A stretch of DNA of 64,000 bases from positions 28,309,288-28,373,287 of the forward strand of contig NC_079519.1 in assembly GCF_000801105.2 (NCBI RefSeq). The letters run 5' to 3'. The translations under genes were made by a program, and so were the position numbers. This stretch comes from Raphanus sativus. Taxonomy: Eukaryota > Streptophyta > Magnoliopsida > Brassicales > Brassicaceae. Of this stretch, positions 10,413-20,340 are shown piece after piece. The notes below the pieces were generated by a model that was not told the origin of the DNA, did no database searches, and saw only the letters and a program-made list of their open reading frames with translations. Numbering within the stretch: the stretch's first letter is position 1; every line of letters begins with the position of its first letter.

Positions 10413-10709
10413 TTAACCATTGTTTTCTTCTTTGTCTCGCAGATTAGTCAATCCGTAAGTTGACCGTTGAGAGTCTTTGCTGGCTTCATCAAACTCAATC
10501 CTTCTTCTTCTCTCGCTTTCCTCCGTCACGATCTGGACACCACATTCAATTATGTCGAGCTCCTGGCATGCGATGAACTCAAAAAATATCTCATTCTCCT
10601 GATCAAGCCATCCATGTGCGTCAACCAAATCAGTATAAGAAAAACATAGATATTCCCCTTGGATACGAAGGAGATGCAAATTCATGTAGTGGTCAATGGG
10701 GCAACCCTT
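10413..10709 (-). pseudogene. Minus-strand TNL, last exon, distal part
   Basis: This is the C-terminal piece of the minus-strand TNL, cut off by a Copia insertion. It continues the post-LRR/C-JID region (HYMNLHLLRIQGEYLCFSYT, then FIACQELDIIECGVQIVTEE) and ends with an acidic/basic tail and a stop at 10413. The family hallmark xxxIxECGVxxVxEE is present. The codon before the insertion (Asn) reads on in frame to Lys-Gly-Cys-Pro-Ile once the 10715-15538 insert is ignored. Both parts therefore formed one exon of 1098 bp. Confidence 0.9.
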
Positions 10710-10714
10710 GTTTA
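10710..10714. repeat. 5-bp target site duplication (GTTTA), left
   Basis: GTTTA directly precedes the LTR at 10715 and recurs at 15534-15538 directly after the other LTR. This is the size expected for a Copia integrase. Confidence 0.9.
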
Positions 10715-10873
10715 TGTAAGAAGAAGATCTTTCTTATTATTCACTAAGGACATTACATGATTATTTATATGTACAGAGAGGAGAGCTAGGTTTAGCTAGA
10801 TACAGAAACATTCCTAAAGTGTACAAGAGAGTTAATAAGACAATGAATAGGAGAATATTGAGTATCCTTAACA
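10715..10873 (-). repeat. Copia-1 LTR (3' LTR, minus-strand element)
   Basis: This 159-bp LTR reads TGTAAGAAGA...CCTTAACA and matches 15375-15533 at every position I compared. A polypurine tract (the complement of TGCCCCCTCAAGATGGAG) follows inside the element. Confidence 0.95.
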
Positions 10874-10880
10874 TGCCCCC

Positions 10881-12497
10881 TCAAGATGGAGATGGGGGAA
10901 CAACTCCAATCTTGTCTCGAAGATAATGAAACTGAGCTCGATTGAGGGGCTTGGTTAAAGCATCAGCAAGCTGGTCCTTAGTGTTGATGTGAGCAACGCG
11001 CAGCATACCACGTTGTATCTGTCCTCTGATGAAGTGATAATCCAAAGCAACATGCTTCATTCTTGTGTGGAAGACCGGGTTTGCACAGAGAAAAGTTGCA
11101 CCAAGATTGTCACAATAAACAACTAGAGGCGCTGGGAGTGTGAGGCCGAGTTCAGTTAGGATGTTGCAGATCCAGCGTATTTCAGCAGAAGCATTGGCAA
11201 CTGATCTATACTCAGCCTCTGTAGATGAGCGAGCCACACCGGTTTGCTTTTTAGCTGACCATGATATCGGTGTTTTGCCTAAATAGATAACATAGGCATT
11301 GGTGGAGACATAGTCGTCTGAATCACCTGCCCAATCTGCGTCTGAGAATGCATGGAGCGTGAGGGGATTCGAAGCAGAGAAGAAGATACCGTGATCAGTG
11401 GTGCCAGCAAGATAGCGAAGAACTCGCTTTGCAGCCTGCAAATGAGCATCCGTGGGTTGATGCATATACTGTGAGAGGCGATTCACCGCATAGGCTACAT
11501 CTGGTCGTGTAAATGCAAGATACTGCAGGCTGCCCACCAGTTGGCGATATGCTTTCGGCTCAGCAAGAGGATGCCCTGTGTGAAGCATGAGTTTAGGTGT
11601 AGAAGCCATAGGAGTGCTGACTGGTTTGGCGTCTGTCATGCCATTTCGATGCAGGAGGTCAAGAATATACTTCCTTTGCGATAGATGTAAGCCTTTGTCG
11701 GTTCGATGGGCTTCAATACCTAAGAAGTAGTTCAAGTCTTCGGGATCCTTCATTGAGAACCGCTCTGCTAGTTGTTTGAGCACAAGTGAGATGAGTTGCT
11801 TGCTGTTGCCCGTGATAAGGATGTCATCGACATAAACAAGTAGGTAAACCACTTCAGAACCACGATGGAGAACAAACATGGAGGTATCTGCCAGTGAATT
11901 CTTGAACCCGAGGCTGAGAAGGAATGTTGTGAGCTCCACATACCAGGCACGAGGGGCCTGTTTAAGGCCATAAACAGCTTTGCGTAGGCGACAGACATGG
12001 TCTGGATAATCTTTGTCGATGAAACCCGGTGGTTGTTCCATGTATACCTCTTCATCCAATGTGCCTTGTAGGAAGGCATTATTGATATCAAGTTGTTGGA
12101 TTGGCCAGCCTTTGGAGACGGCAATGTCGAGAATGGTGCGAATCGTTGTGGATTTGATCACGGGGCTGAAGGTATCTGTGTAGTCCCGACCATATTGTTG
12201 AGTGTAGCCTTTGGCGACAAGCCTCGATTTGCACCTGCGACGAGTACCACAACGTGAGTATTTGTTTTTATAAAGCCATCTGCAGTCTACCACATTCTTA
12301 TCTGGAGGTCGTGGAACAAGATAAAAAGTTTGATTGGCAGCAAAAGCATCAAGTTCCTGAGACATGGACCCTCGCCAGATTTTGTCTTTGAGAGCCTGGT
12401 TCACTGTCTGTGGTTCTGGAGGAAAAAGGTGAGAGGAGGCTGAGAGGTTAAGTTTGGTTTTGGGTTTCTGGATATTGTTTTTACGACGAGTGGTCAT
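10881..12497 (-). CDS. Copia-1 pol: reverse transcriptase and RNase H
   Basis: This frame holds the RT and RNase H domains of a Ty1/Copia polyprotein (538 codons). Visible landmarks are FAANQTFYLVPRPPDKNVVD, the RT start RLVAKGYTQQYGRDYTDTFS, the catalytic YVDD (LLVYVDDILITG), [14 protein letters not shown], and RNase H motifs FSDADWAGD and TEAEYRS. The C-terminus is [20 protein letters not shown], close to the polypurine tract. It should be continuous with the upstream gag-pr-int frame but is separated from it by a frameshift near 12715. The element is therefore probably not autonomous although its LTRs are identical. Confidence 0.9.
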   Translation of the reverse strand: MTTRRKNNIQKPKTKLNLSASSHLFPPEPQTVNQALKDKIWRGSMSQELDAFAANQTFYLVPRPPDKNVVDCRWLYKNKYSRCGTRRRCKSRLVAKGYTQQYGRDYTDTFSPVIKSTTIRTILDIAVSKGWPIQQLDINNAFLQGTLDEEVYMEQPPGFIDKDYPDHVCRLRKAVYGLKQAPRAWYVELTTFLLSLGFKNSLADTSMFVLHRGSEVVYLLVYVDDILITGNSKQLISLVLKQLAERFSMKDPEDLNYFLGIEAHRTDKGLHLSQRKYILDLLHRNGMTDAKPVSTPMASTPKLMLHTGHPLAEPKAYRQLVGSLQYLAFTRPDVAYAVNRLSQYMHQPTDAHLQAAKRVLRYLAGTTDHGIFFSASNPLTLHAFSDADWAGDSDDYVSTNAYVIYLGKTPISWSAKKQTGVARSSTEAEYRSVANASAEIRWICNILTELGLTLPAPLVVYCDNLGATFLCANPVFHTRMKHVALDYHFIRGQIQRGMLRVAHINTKDQLADALTKPLNRAQFHYLRDKIGVVPPSPS

Positions 12498-14653
12498 GGG
12501 ATGGTGGTTTTGTGGTTGTGGTTGTGGGTTCTCAACGGGTGAGGGCAGAGCAGAGGGCTCTGTTTGCGGTGAAGGTGGGTTGTCGGGATTGACGGTGGAA
12601 ACAGTTGGCGGGGCTTGGGTTGGAGATGGAGAGCTAGGCTGGGTTTGTGGATTAGGTGGGTTCGTCTGGGCCGGGCTTGATGGGCCTGAAGTGGGTGAAT
12701 TATTTTGGCCGGGAGGTTTGTGGATGGGCCTGGAGAAGAAGAGATTGGGTTAGAGGGACTTACCTGAGTATCACCATTTGTGTTGTTAGTTTCCTCCTGC
12801 AACTGTCGCGGTGAAAGATCCGGAGCCGGGAATCCTTGAACAACCGTAGGTGATCTGTTTTGTGACGGGTTAAAGGGAACAAATGAAACAGGCGGGTGAT
12901 TGGAAGCAGCGACAGGAGCTGGAGAGCTTGTTCCGTTTGGAGTCGGAGAGGACGATCCATTGGAAGGCGATTGAGTGAAGGGGAAGGTGTTCTCATCAAA
13001 CTGGACATGGCGAGAGACATAAATCCGGCCAGTATCTCGTTGCAGACAGAGATAAGCGCTCTGGCTAAGGGAGTAGCCAAGGAAAACGCAAGGAGTTGAG
13101 CGATTCTCGAGTTTGTGGTTTGTGTAAGGTTTGAGCCAGGGGAAGCAGAGACAACCGAACACGCGAAGCTTGGAGTAGTTGGGCGTCTTGTTAAATAGCT
13201 TCTGAAACGGTGAGATCATCTGTGTAACCGGAGATGGCATCCGATTGATAAGGTAGACAGCAGTATTGACGGCATAAGTCCAGTAACGTTTGGACATTCC
13301 GGCACGAGACAGTAAGGTGAGAGCAGTCTCCACAATGTGTCTGTGTTTCCGCTCGGAAATGCCGTTATGTTCTGGAGTATGAGGTGGAGAAGTGAGATGT
13401 TGTATGCCGTGCTGAGACAGGTATGACCGCAACGCAATGAACTCGCCTCCGTTGTCGGAGTAGAGTGTGCCAACCCGAGTTTGAAAGTGATTCTCAACCA
13501 GCTCCTTGTACGCCATAAAGGTATCTTTAACTTGAGATTTTGTTTTGAGTGGGTATAACCAAGTATAACGGGTATGATGGTCAACTAGGACAAGATAGTA
13601 TTTGTAATTGTCAATAGAAAGAATAGGGGAGGTCCAGACATCTGAGAAAATGTATTGAAGGGGACGGTGAGAGGTAATAGTGTTTTTGAAGAAAGGCAAT
13701 TTGTGGCTTTTATTAATGGAACAATCAGAACATAAAGTAGATTTTGATAGCGAACGAGAATAAGGAATAGAAAAAGTTGAAACAATGGTTTTTAGAACAT
13801 CAAGAGAAGGGTGACCAAGGCGTAAATGCCATTGATCAATAGAAGGCTTTGAAGATGAAGCAGCAAAGAAGGAGTTGATTGTTGAGGAAGAAACCGGCCA
13901 CTCATACAGATCACCTTTGGTCTTGCCTTGGAGCAACGGGATTCCCGAGTAAAGATCTTTCACCTGAAAGTGCGCAGGAAAAAATTCAACAGACACTTTG
14001 TTAGTATTACAAAGGCGATACACAGATATAAGGTTTTTATGGATGTGAGGAACACAAAGAACATTATTCAAGGAAAGAGGTCGGTTTAAGGAAGGGAAAG
14101 ACAGTGAACCAGTATGGGTTATAGACAAACCAGAGCCATCCCCAATGAGGACAGAGTCATCGCCATGGTAGGGCTGATGAAGTGCTAAGTTACTGAGGTC
14201 GCTTGTCATGTGGTGTGTGGCGCCACTGTCCATGAGCCAGGCAGCTTCAGATGGGGAAGAGACAGCGATGTTTGCACGCGGCTGCCAAGGTGGATAGGTT
14301 GGCTGGGCGTATGTGTGGCTGTTGTTACGGCCTCCAAGCTGTGGACATCTCTTTGCACTGTGACCTTGGACTCCACACAATTGGCATCTCCCCTGGTAAC
14401 CTCCTTGATAGTTTCCTTGATTTCCTCCTTGATAGCCTCTCACTTGCTTGTCTTTGTTTTGAGGAAACTTTGAATTCTGTGGGTTCTTGTTCCAGGTCTG
14501 CGATTGGCGTAGTGGGTAGGACGGACGTCCTTGAGGTTGATGAGAAGCTGCATTGGCTGTTATAGGGAGAACAGCAGTGGTGGAGCTGAGAGCAAGGAGT
14601 TTGGCCTCTCTGTTCAGTAGCTTCTCGTGGACCTCTGTAAGTGATGGAGTCAT
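12494..14653 (-). CDS. Copia-1 gag C-terminus, protease and integrase
   Basis: Domains in order: a gag zinc knuckle (CQLCGVQGHSAKRC), protease with the DSGATHHMT active site, the integrase HHCC region (HLRLGHPSLDVLKT ... CSDCSINKSHK) and the integrase core (FSDVWTSP, SDNGGEF, HNGISERKHRHIVE), then a Pro/Ser-rich linker. The frame leaves the family reading near 12715, where a 1-base indel moves it out of phase with the RT frame. The last about 70 codons are thus out-of-frame linker. The first codons overlap the previous gag frame at ATGA, which reflects a second 1-base frameshift near 14665. Confidence 0.9.
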   Translation of the reverse strand: MTPSLTEVHEKLLNREAKLLALSSTTAVLPITANAASHQPQGRPSYPLRQSQTWNKNPQNSKFPQNKDKQVRGYQGGNQGNYQGGYQGRCQLCGVQGHSAKRCPQLGGRNNSHTYAQPTYPPWQPRANIAVSSPSEAAWLMDSGATHHMTSDLSNLALHQPYHGDDSVLIGDGSGLSITHTGSLSFPSLNRPLSLNNVLCVPHIHKNLISVYRLCNTNKVSVEFFPAHFQVKDLYSGIPLLQGKTKGDLYEWPVSSSTINSFFAASSSKPSIDQWHLRLGHPSLDVLKTIVSTFSIPYSRSLSKSTLCSDCSINKSHKLPFFKNTITSHRPLQYIFSDVWTSPILSIDNYKYYLVLVDHHTRYTWLYPLKTKSQVKDTFMAYKELVENHFQTRVGTLYSDNGGEFIALRSYLSQHGIQHLTSPPHTPEHNGISERKHRHIVETALTLLSRAGMSKRYWTYAVNTAVYLINRMPSPVTQMISPFQKLFNKTPNYSKLRVFGCLCFPWLKPYTNHKLENRSTPCVFLGYSLSQSAYLCLQRDTGRIYVSRHVQFDENTFPFTQSPSNGSSSPTPNGTSSPAPVAASNHPPVSFVPFNPSQNRSPTVVQGFPAPDLSPRQLQEETNNTNGDTQVSPSNPISSSPGPSTNLPAKIIHPLQAHQARPRRTHLIHKPSLALHLQPKPRQLFPPSIPTTHLHRKQSPLLCPHPLRTHNHNHKTTIP

Positions 14654-15228
14654 GTCGCGTCCTTCAAGTGATCTGAGATGGTTTTGTAGTCATCAGGAAG
14701 GCCTCCTAGAATGAACTCAAGCTGATCTTCTCGGTCAATTGGTTTGCCTAACAAGGCAAGTTGATCAAACCTTGTTATGAATCCTTGCACGTATTCATCA
14801 ATAGTTTTTGATCCTTTAGTCCATTGCTTGAGTTGGAGTTTGACTTGCTGAATATGACCTCGGCTTGGCTTGTTGTAGGTTGCCGCAAGGATGTTCCAGA
14901 CGTCGGAGGACGTCTTTGAAGTGGAGACGAGAGGCTGTACGGTTTCGGTGAGTGATCCGATGAGACCGCTGAAGATCAATCGATCTTGTCTTTTCCACTT
15001 GGTGTAGTCGGGATTTTCAGAGGACACACCATCAGCTACTACTGTTGGAATCGGTGGTAAGACAGTTGAATCAATGAAACTTGCTAGATCATAGCCATCT
15101 AGCAGAGCCCGAACTTGTAAACTCCACATCATGTAGTTGCTGGAGGAGAGTTTGATGATGTTACTCATGTTGATGTTAAGGAGCGTGGGCATGGTGGGAT
15201 CAACAATCTCGGCTGTTCTTGCAGACAT
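14650..15228 (-). CDS. Copia-1 gag N-terminal part
   Basis: This is the first 192 codons of the Copia polyprotein, starting MSARTAEIVDP. The gag/UBN2-type region is recognisable from LSSSNYMMWSLQVRALLDGY, then DVWNILAATYNKPSRGHIQQ, then IDEYVQGFITRFDQLALLG and LEFILGGLPDDYKTIS. It ends prematurely at KDAT because of a 1-base deletion around 14665. The neighbouring frame carries on with MTPSLTEVHEKLL. The gene sits just inside the 5' LTR of the minus-strand element. Confidence 0.85.
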   Translation of the reverse strand: MSARTAEIVDPTMPTLLNINMSNIIKLSSSNYMMWSLQVRALLDGYDLASFIDSTVLPPIPTVVADGVSSENPDYTKWKRQDRLIFSGLIGSLTETVQPLVSTSKTSSDVWNILAATYNKPSRGHIQQVKLQLKQWTKGSKTIDEYVQGFITRFDQLALLGKPIDREDQLEFILGGLPDDYKTISDHLKDAT

Positions 15229-15360
15229 GATGTCTGTGTTTTTGGAGAGAAGAAGATGAGTTTTACGAAGGAAAAGAGAGAGAAAGAAGAGAAGCGGCGC
15301 AGAGAGGAGAGTATGGTCGAGAAAGAAAAAAGGAAAAACAGGTTTTTAGGGTATCGATGG

Positions 15361-15374
15361 GTGCTCTGATACCA
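15361..15374 (-). promoter_or_regulatory. Copia-1 primer-binding site
   Basis: On the minus strand TGGTATCAGAGCAC directly follows the 5' LTR. This is the usual plant Copia primer site, complementary to the 3' end of initiator methionine tRNA. Confidence 0.85.
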
Positions 15375-15533
15375 TGTAAGAAGAAGATCTTTCTTATTAT
15401 TCACTAAGGACATTACATGATTATTTATATGTACAGAGAGGAGAGCTAGGTTTAGCTAGATACAGAAACATTCCTAAAGTGTACAAGAGAGTTAATAAGA
15501 CAATGAATAGGAGAATATTGAGTATCCTTAACA
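15375..15533 (-). repeat. Copia-1 LTR (5' LTR)
   Basis: A 159-bp LTR that reads the same as 10715-10873. It is followed by GTTTA at 15534-15538, the second copy of the target duplication. Identical LTRs mean a recent insertion. Confidence 0.95.
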
Positions 15534-16334
15534 GTTTACACGCATGCGACAGAAAAACTCTGGATAATGTTCATTGATCTGTTGTTTAGGGGAAACCACA
15601 ATGCAAAACCTAAACTCTCTGAAATCTGACCGGACGGTCAAGGAGTTTCCTATAGCTCTGTGATCAAACTCTGCAGGTATTTTTCTTCCAGGTAGGGATG
15701 CCTGTAATGACTGCTGGATTACTTTCCTTGCTTCTCGACCCAATTTGAAGCAGTTGTTGATATTGCAGGTTAAATCAGAGTCAAAATCCAGAAGAAGTAC
15801 GGTCTTCAGTGATTCACAGGATTCTGCTACTACTCTTTCGAGTGAGGAGGGGAGCTCTGGCAGTGCTGTAAGCTTTGAACATTCAACTACATAGAGTGAC
15901 TGTAGCCCATGAAGATCTTTGATACAGTCTGGTATTTGCTCAATATTTGCTGTATCGCCGTATATAGTGAGATGCCGGAGGCCAGACCAATGCCTAACTG
16001 ATTTTGGTAACGCCTCTATCATTGTGTCTGCGATTACGAGTGCTTTGATGTCACTGGAAATATCTGGAAAGTTGATTAAGTGTAAGCATCCATCCATGCC
16101 AACATAAGAAAGAGGTGACAAATTGCAGAGATCCAGAACAACTTGTAGATTTGTACAACCATTCATATCTAGGATGTCAATTTTGGGTAGATTTCCAATA
16201 GAGGAGTGAATCTCTACCAAACTCTTGCAACCAAACAGTTCCAATTTCTCGAGCATCAAAGCATTTGAAAGATCTGGGAGTTCCTTTAAACTCAAAGACC
16301 ATGACAAATCCATCTTCTTCAAATTTGCAAATGG
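15534..16334 (-). pseudogene. Minus-strand TNL, LRR exon, proximal part
   Basis: The exon begins after the acceptor CATTCAG at 16335-16336 with PFANLKKMDLSWSLSLKELP. It encodes about six LRRs (LPDLSNALMLEKLELFGCKS, then IPDCIKDLHGLQSLYVVECS, then LTALPELPSSLERVVAESCE). The post-LRR/C-JID motif LPGRKIPAEFDHRAIGNSLT follows. It stops being a TNL at 15534, where Copia-1 has inserted after the codons for Val-Asn; translation would end two codons into the LTR. The remainder of the exon is at 10413-10709. LRRs of such receptors mediate effector recognition, and the C-JID is known to contact the ligand in related TNLs. Confidence 0.9.
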
Positions 16335-16439
16335 CTGAATGTAAAACAGCACAACAACAAAAAAGATCGGAAGAACATCAAAGACATGATGAGAAAGTAC
16401 ATACATGTCTTCAAATTAAAGAAAATACAAGAAACCAAC

Positions 16440-16731
16440 CTGAGTTCCTTCCCAGAGCTTTTCGAGGTGGCTCTCTGACATATTGAGCTCCACAAGATTA
16501 TTCAGGCAAAAGCCGAGAGGAAGATTCTTGCTTGGGTATGCCTTCCAATCTAGTAACCTTAGACGACGCGGAAACTCCGTCTCCTCAGGTTATGCAATAT
16601 CTCATTTCCATCTTCTTTACTTTTGTATACTTTGAGGAATCGCAGATTAGGCATCCTTTTAAAAGCTTTTGGGCTTATACTTCATCGATATCGGATATGT
16701 CAAATGATATGCCGGAAACATCTCTAGTACC
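16440..16731 (-). pseudogene. Minus-strand TNL, exon 3 with two small deletions
   Basis: The linker exon between NB-ARC and LRR is flanked by good GT-AG sites (acceptor at 16732-16733, donor at 16438-16439). It starts GTRDVSGISFDISDIDEV and then meets TAA at 16675-16677. The plus-strand paralogue has TCTA more at this point, so a 4-bp deletion causes the stop. A further 1-bp deletion lies near the LHN/HIP segment (about 16593). The exon is 292 bp against 297 bp in the paralogue, exactly 5 bp short. The gene is therefore broken independently of the Copia insertion. Confidence 0.85.
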
Positions 16732-16838
16732 CTAAACCAATTATTGCAGATATAAATAGAGTGTTAGTGACTTAATTGTTTGAAGTATAAATGATTTTAA
16801 AAGGAATATATAACAAATGACTTAGAGAAAAAACTTAC

Positions 16839-17934
16839 TTTGGCACGTTCAAGAACATCACAGATCTCATGAGCATCTATTAAGATCCGGCGTTTCCAAG
16901 GTTCTTCTTTGTGAACGACCTTTGTACCCACCTGTTGTAGTAACTTGTGCATCACTATTTCTCCATCTTCAGATAAATATATGAGAGATTTGTTAGTTAA
17001 GATGTTCAACGCGTGTTTGATATCTGAGTTATTGTCAGCGAACATGGCTTTCACAAGATCACCATCATTACTGTTGAAGAAGACTGCAATGTGGAGAAAT
17101 AGAGATTGCTCTTTCTCATGTAAACTCTCATAACCGACTCTTAGCACTTGCTCGATATCTTGATGATCAAGAATTGTTTCTAGCCTATTCATCACGTTTT
17201 CCCATTCATCTACTTTCTTCCCACGTAAAGATGAACCCACCACACATAGACCCAATGGAAGCTTACCACAAAGCTCAGTTATTTTTAATGAAAGCTCTTC
17301 AAAACCATCATGTGGATAGCTTTGTCTAAAAGCATATCTACACAGGATCTCAAAAGCTTCTCTTCTAGATGGAAACTCCACATGGTACGTGTTGTTGATA
17401 CCGTGTTGCTGCAGAAGCTCTTTGTTTTCTGTGGTAACTACAACCCTATTTCCAGGACCAAACCAAGAAATATCTCCAGCCAACGCCTCCAATTGTTTTA
17501 TATTGTTCACATCATCAAGAATGATGAGCACTCTCTGGTCGTGTAGCCTTTCTTTTATCACACCTAAATGGCATATTCTCAAACTATTTTGGTTCAAAGT
17601 CTTTGAAAGCATCTCTTCTTGTAGACGAAACTTCAAACCATACTCATCAAGACCAATAGGGTAGGTTCCTCTAAGGTTGTCCACAAAACAAGTCAGCTGA
17701 AACCTATTAGACAATAGACTATGCAAAGCTCGGGCAATGGTACTCTTACCAATCCCTGCAGGTCCAGTGATTGCAACCATCTTGACTCCATCATTATCTA
17801 AATCAAGCAAGGACTTTATTTCTCTCAAATGAGTTTCAAGACCCACCATGCCATCAAAATCCTTAGACGGTGTGGCATTCAGTTTGTTCGATACATCGGT
17901 AGCAATTTTCTCAATCATATCTGCTTCTTTGACC
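16839..17934 (-). CDS. Minus-strand TNL, NB-ARC exon
   Basis: This 1096-bp exon encodes the nucleotide-binding switch of the receptor. Motifs in order: P-loop GPAGIGKSTIARAL, RNBS-A-like FVDNLRGTYPIG, kinase-2 LIILDDV, RNBS-B RVVVTTENKELL, GLPL-type GKLPLGLCVVGSSL, and an MHD-position MHKLLQQVG with Lys where Asp is usual in many NLRs. The exon opens with (W)VKEADMIEKIATDVSNKL after the acceptor TTGCTAG and ends before GTAAG. It has the same length as exon 2 of the plus-strand paralogue and no internal stop. Because exon 3 is frameshifted, the likely product is a TIR-NB protein without LRR. Confidence 0.9.
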
Positions 17935-19774
17935 CTAGCAAAAGAGGAAAATAAATTGTTACCATCAAATTGTGATGACAAAAGGAATAACAAGATTAGC
18001 ATTCTCTTTCCCCAACACGATAATTAATATTTATTCAACAAACACAATATCATACTCATTTAAGATATACATACTCTATTCACCTTTTTATTTCTCCTCT
18101 TGTTCATCATATAACAGTAGGGGTGAGCGATTAATTTACGGGTTTGCTTTAGGTTCGATTCGGTTTAGTTTATTTGGCTTTAAAAATACTTTAACCAAAG
18201 TCAACTCAAATTAGTTTAGTTTAATTTGTGTTTGCTTTGGTTTTAGTTCATTTAGTTTGTGTTTTTGATTTGTATTTAATTTGGTTTAATTTGTGTTTGT
18301 CCAGTTCAGCGAGTTGATCTTTGAGTTCTGCTTCATCACAAATTGTTGTTTTCTTCATATTTAAATATAAAACCAAATATCAAATATAAAAACAATACAA
18401 ATGTAAAAGATGTAATCCAATAATTTTATATTATTATCTTCAAACTTAATATAAATATCATATGTATTTTTTCAGTTTGATGTTAATGTATGTGTTTATT
18501 TTATTCATTTAGAAGTAAAATGTATAAAACTATGTCTTATACATGTTAAATGGTTGAATATATTAATTCATGATATTATTTAGGTATGGGTCCGCTTTGA
18601 TCTGCTCCAAAAAATGGATATATGGAGGTGTGGATCCAGATCCGGATACAAATTTTACAGATTCGACAGATCCGGATCCGGATAGCAAAGTTTTAGGTCT
18701 GGAAACCCAGGTCCGTCTTTGTATATTTTTAAAATAAAATTATATTTAAATATGTATAATATGTATAATTTATATAAAGTAATTAAAATTTAAAATTTGT
18801 TACTTGTCAATGATTTTTCAATTTATAAAGAAATAATTTTTAATAGACTAATTAAATGGTTAGTTAGTTTGTTTTTAATATAGTTTTGTTTTTTAAAGAA
18901 AAAATGGATTCGGACATCTGTGGGTATTCAGATTTTAATTCAAATATCCGGATCTAAATCTAAATAGCAATTTTACGGATCTAATGGATCTGAATCCAGA
19001 CATCATAAAATATTTCGGATATATGATCTGTCTCATGCCTCATATTATTAGTATATTTCATTTATGTAATTAAAAATACTTTAATTGTTGGTTTGGTTCC
19101 GTTTAAAACTAACCAAACAGAATAATTTTGGTTGATAAAATCTTGAACCTAATGGTTTAAACATATGTTTCATTTTGGTTTGGATCCGTTTGAATTAGGT
19201 TGGGTTGGTTTAGTTTGGTTTGGTTTGATTTGATTTGGTTTGATTTGATTTGGTTTTTTACCCCATCCCTGTGTGACACTATTAATAAATATAGCCAACT
19301 TCTTCTGTGCCCCTATTTGTGGTAAGACAATATTTTATGGGCTCTCCTATGCTATTTTCCATAATTCTATTTTTGATCAAAACTCAAAATACCAAATCAA
19401 ATTTTTCCTTTTTTCAAAACTAAATCCTAACACTTTCTATGGATTAGTGAACCTATAGACAAATATTTAAATTATATATCTTTCAAAATCATCAAATAAT
19501 ATTTTAAAATTGTTTTTAATCATATTTTGATGATTCTCGAGAAAATATGAAAAAACAGTTTTTTGATTTTTGAAATATTGTTATCAAATTCTATAAATCA
19601 AATTATTTTTTTACGTTTCTATTTTAATTTTATGATTTTTTATTTGACATATAAAATTAAAAAAAAAACTATCTAATAAAGATTAAGGAATGAGATATAG
19701 GGGGCATTAGAGGAATTGCCTCCTATTAATAGATGAAAAAGAAATAGATTAGAAAAGTATGATCAGACACAAAC
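17935..19774 (-). other. Enlarged intron 1 of minus-strand TNL
   Basis: This 1.84-kb intron replaces the 108-bp intron at the same position in the plus-strand paralogue. Most of the extra length lies at about 18117-19272. That stretch begins AGGGGTGAGCG and ends TACCCCATCCCT, contains many degenerate GGTTTGATTT and GGATCCGGAT runs, and encodes nothing recognisable. It may be an old insertion, but no clear target duplication is visible. Confidence 0.5.
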
Positions 19775-20271
19775 CAGTTTAGGAAGTGCTCGCCGGCTAT
19801 GTTTCCCACATCGGTCAAAGCCTGACTCCATTTTTGTCTCTTCACCTCCGTATTACCAGCACAAGTTTCATTGAAAACTTTCCCAAAATCTTCTGTCTGT
19901 TTCCGCACATGAGATGGATCTACTCCGTAGAAGACCGTCATCACTATCTGCCCAGTTTCTTCCTTGCACTTCAGAATCTCCACCAGCTCATCCAAACACC
20001 AGCTGGAAGAAGCATAGTTCTTGGACAGCACCACGATCGAGATCCTCGATTCCCTGATTGCTTGTGTGAGTTCAGGGGCAATGGTTTGGCCTCTCTCGAT
20101 TCCTTGATCGTCAAACATCGAAATCCCATTCTTGTTAATCTGTTTGCGTAAATGACTGAGAAACGTTTTACGGACGTCTGGTCCATGGAAGCTGGTGAAG
20201 ACGCGGTATCTCCAAGTCCGAGGCGAGGAAGAAATGGGAGAAACCATGAGAGAGGATCCCGAGTGGTTCAT
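19775..20271 (-). CDS. Minus-strand TNL, TIR exon
   Basis: This exon encodes the TIR domain that starts TNL signalling (NADase activity in this family). Visible are [66 protein letters not shown] and [18 protein letters not shown]. The glutamate in WCLDEL is the conserved catalytic position. The exon ends FLNW at the donor GTTTGTG. Three in-frame ATGs are possible: 20340, 20271 (MNHSG) and 20247 (MVSPISSSP). The shorter starts fit related TNLs better. It lies head to head with the plus-strand TNL, 1.6 kb away. The TIR itself looks intact. Confidence 0.88.
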
Positions 20272-20340
20272 AATCAAGAATTCAGAAAGATGTATTCGGA
20301 TAAGCCCCAGATGAGGGGATAAAACATAGAGAAATTGCAA

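Noticed and set aside
12454..12753. Gly-rich plus-strand frame opposite the Copia-1 linker
   Set aside because: It is the complement of the Pro-rich linker of the polyprotein; a shadow frame.
18117..19272. hAT-like MITE in TNL intron 1 (AGGGGTGAGCG ... TACCCCATCCCT)
   Set aside because: The ends are only loosely inverted and no target duplication is visible, so it is kept as unexplained intron expansion.
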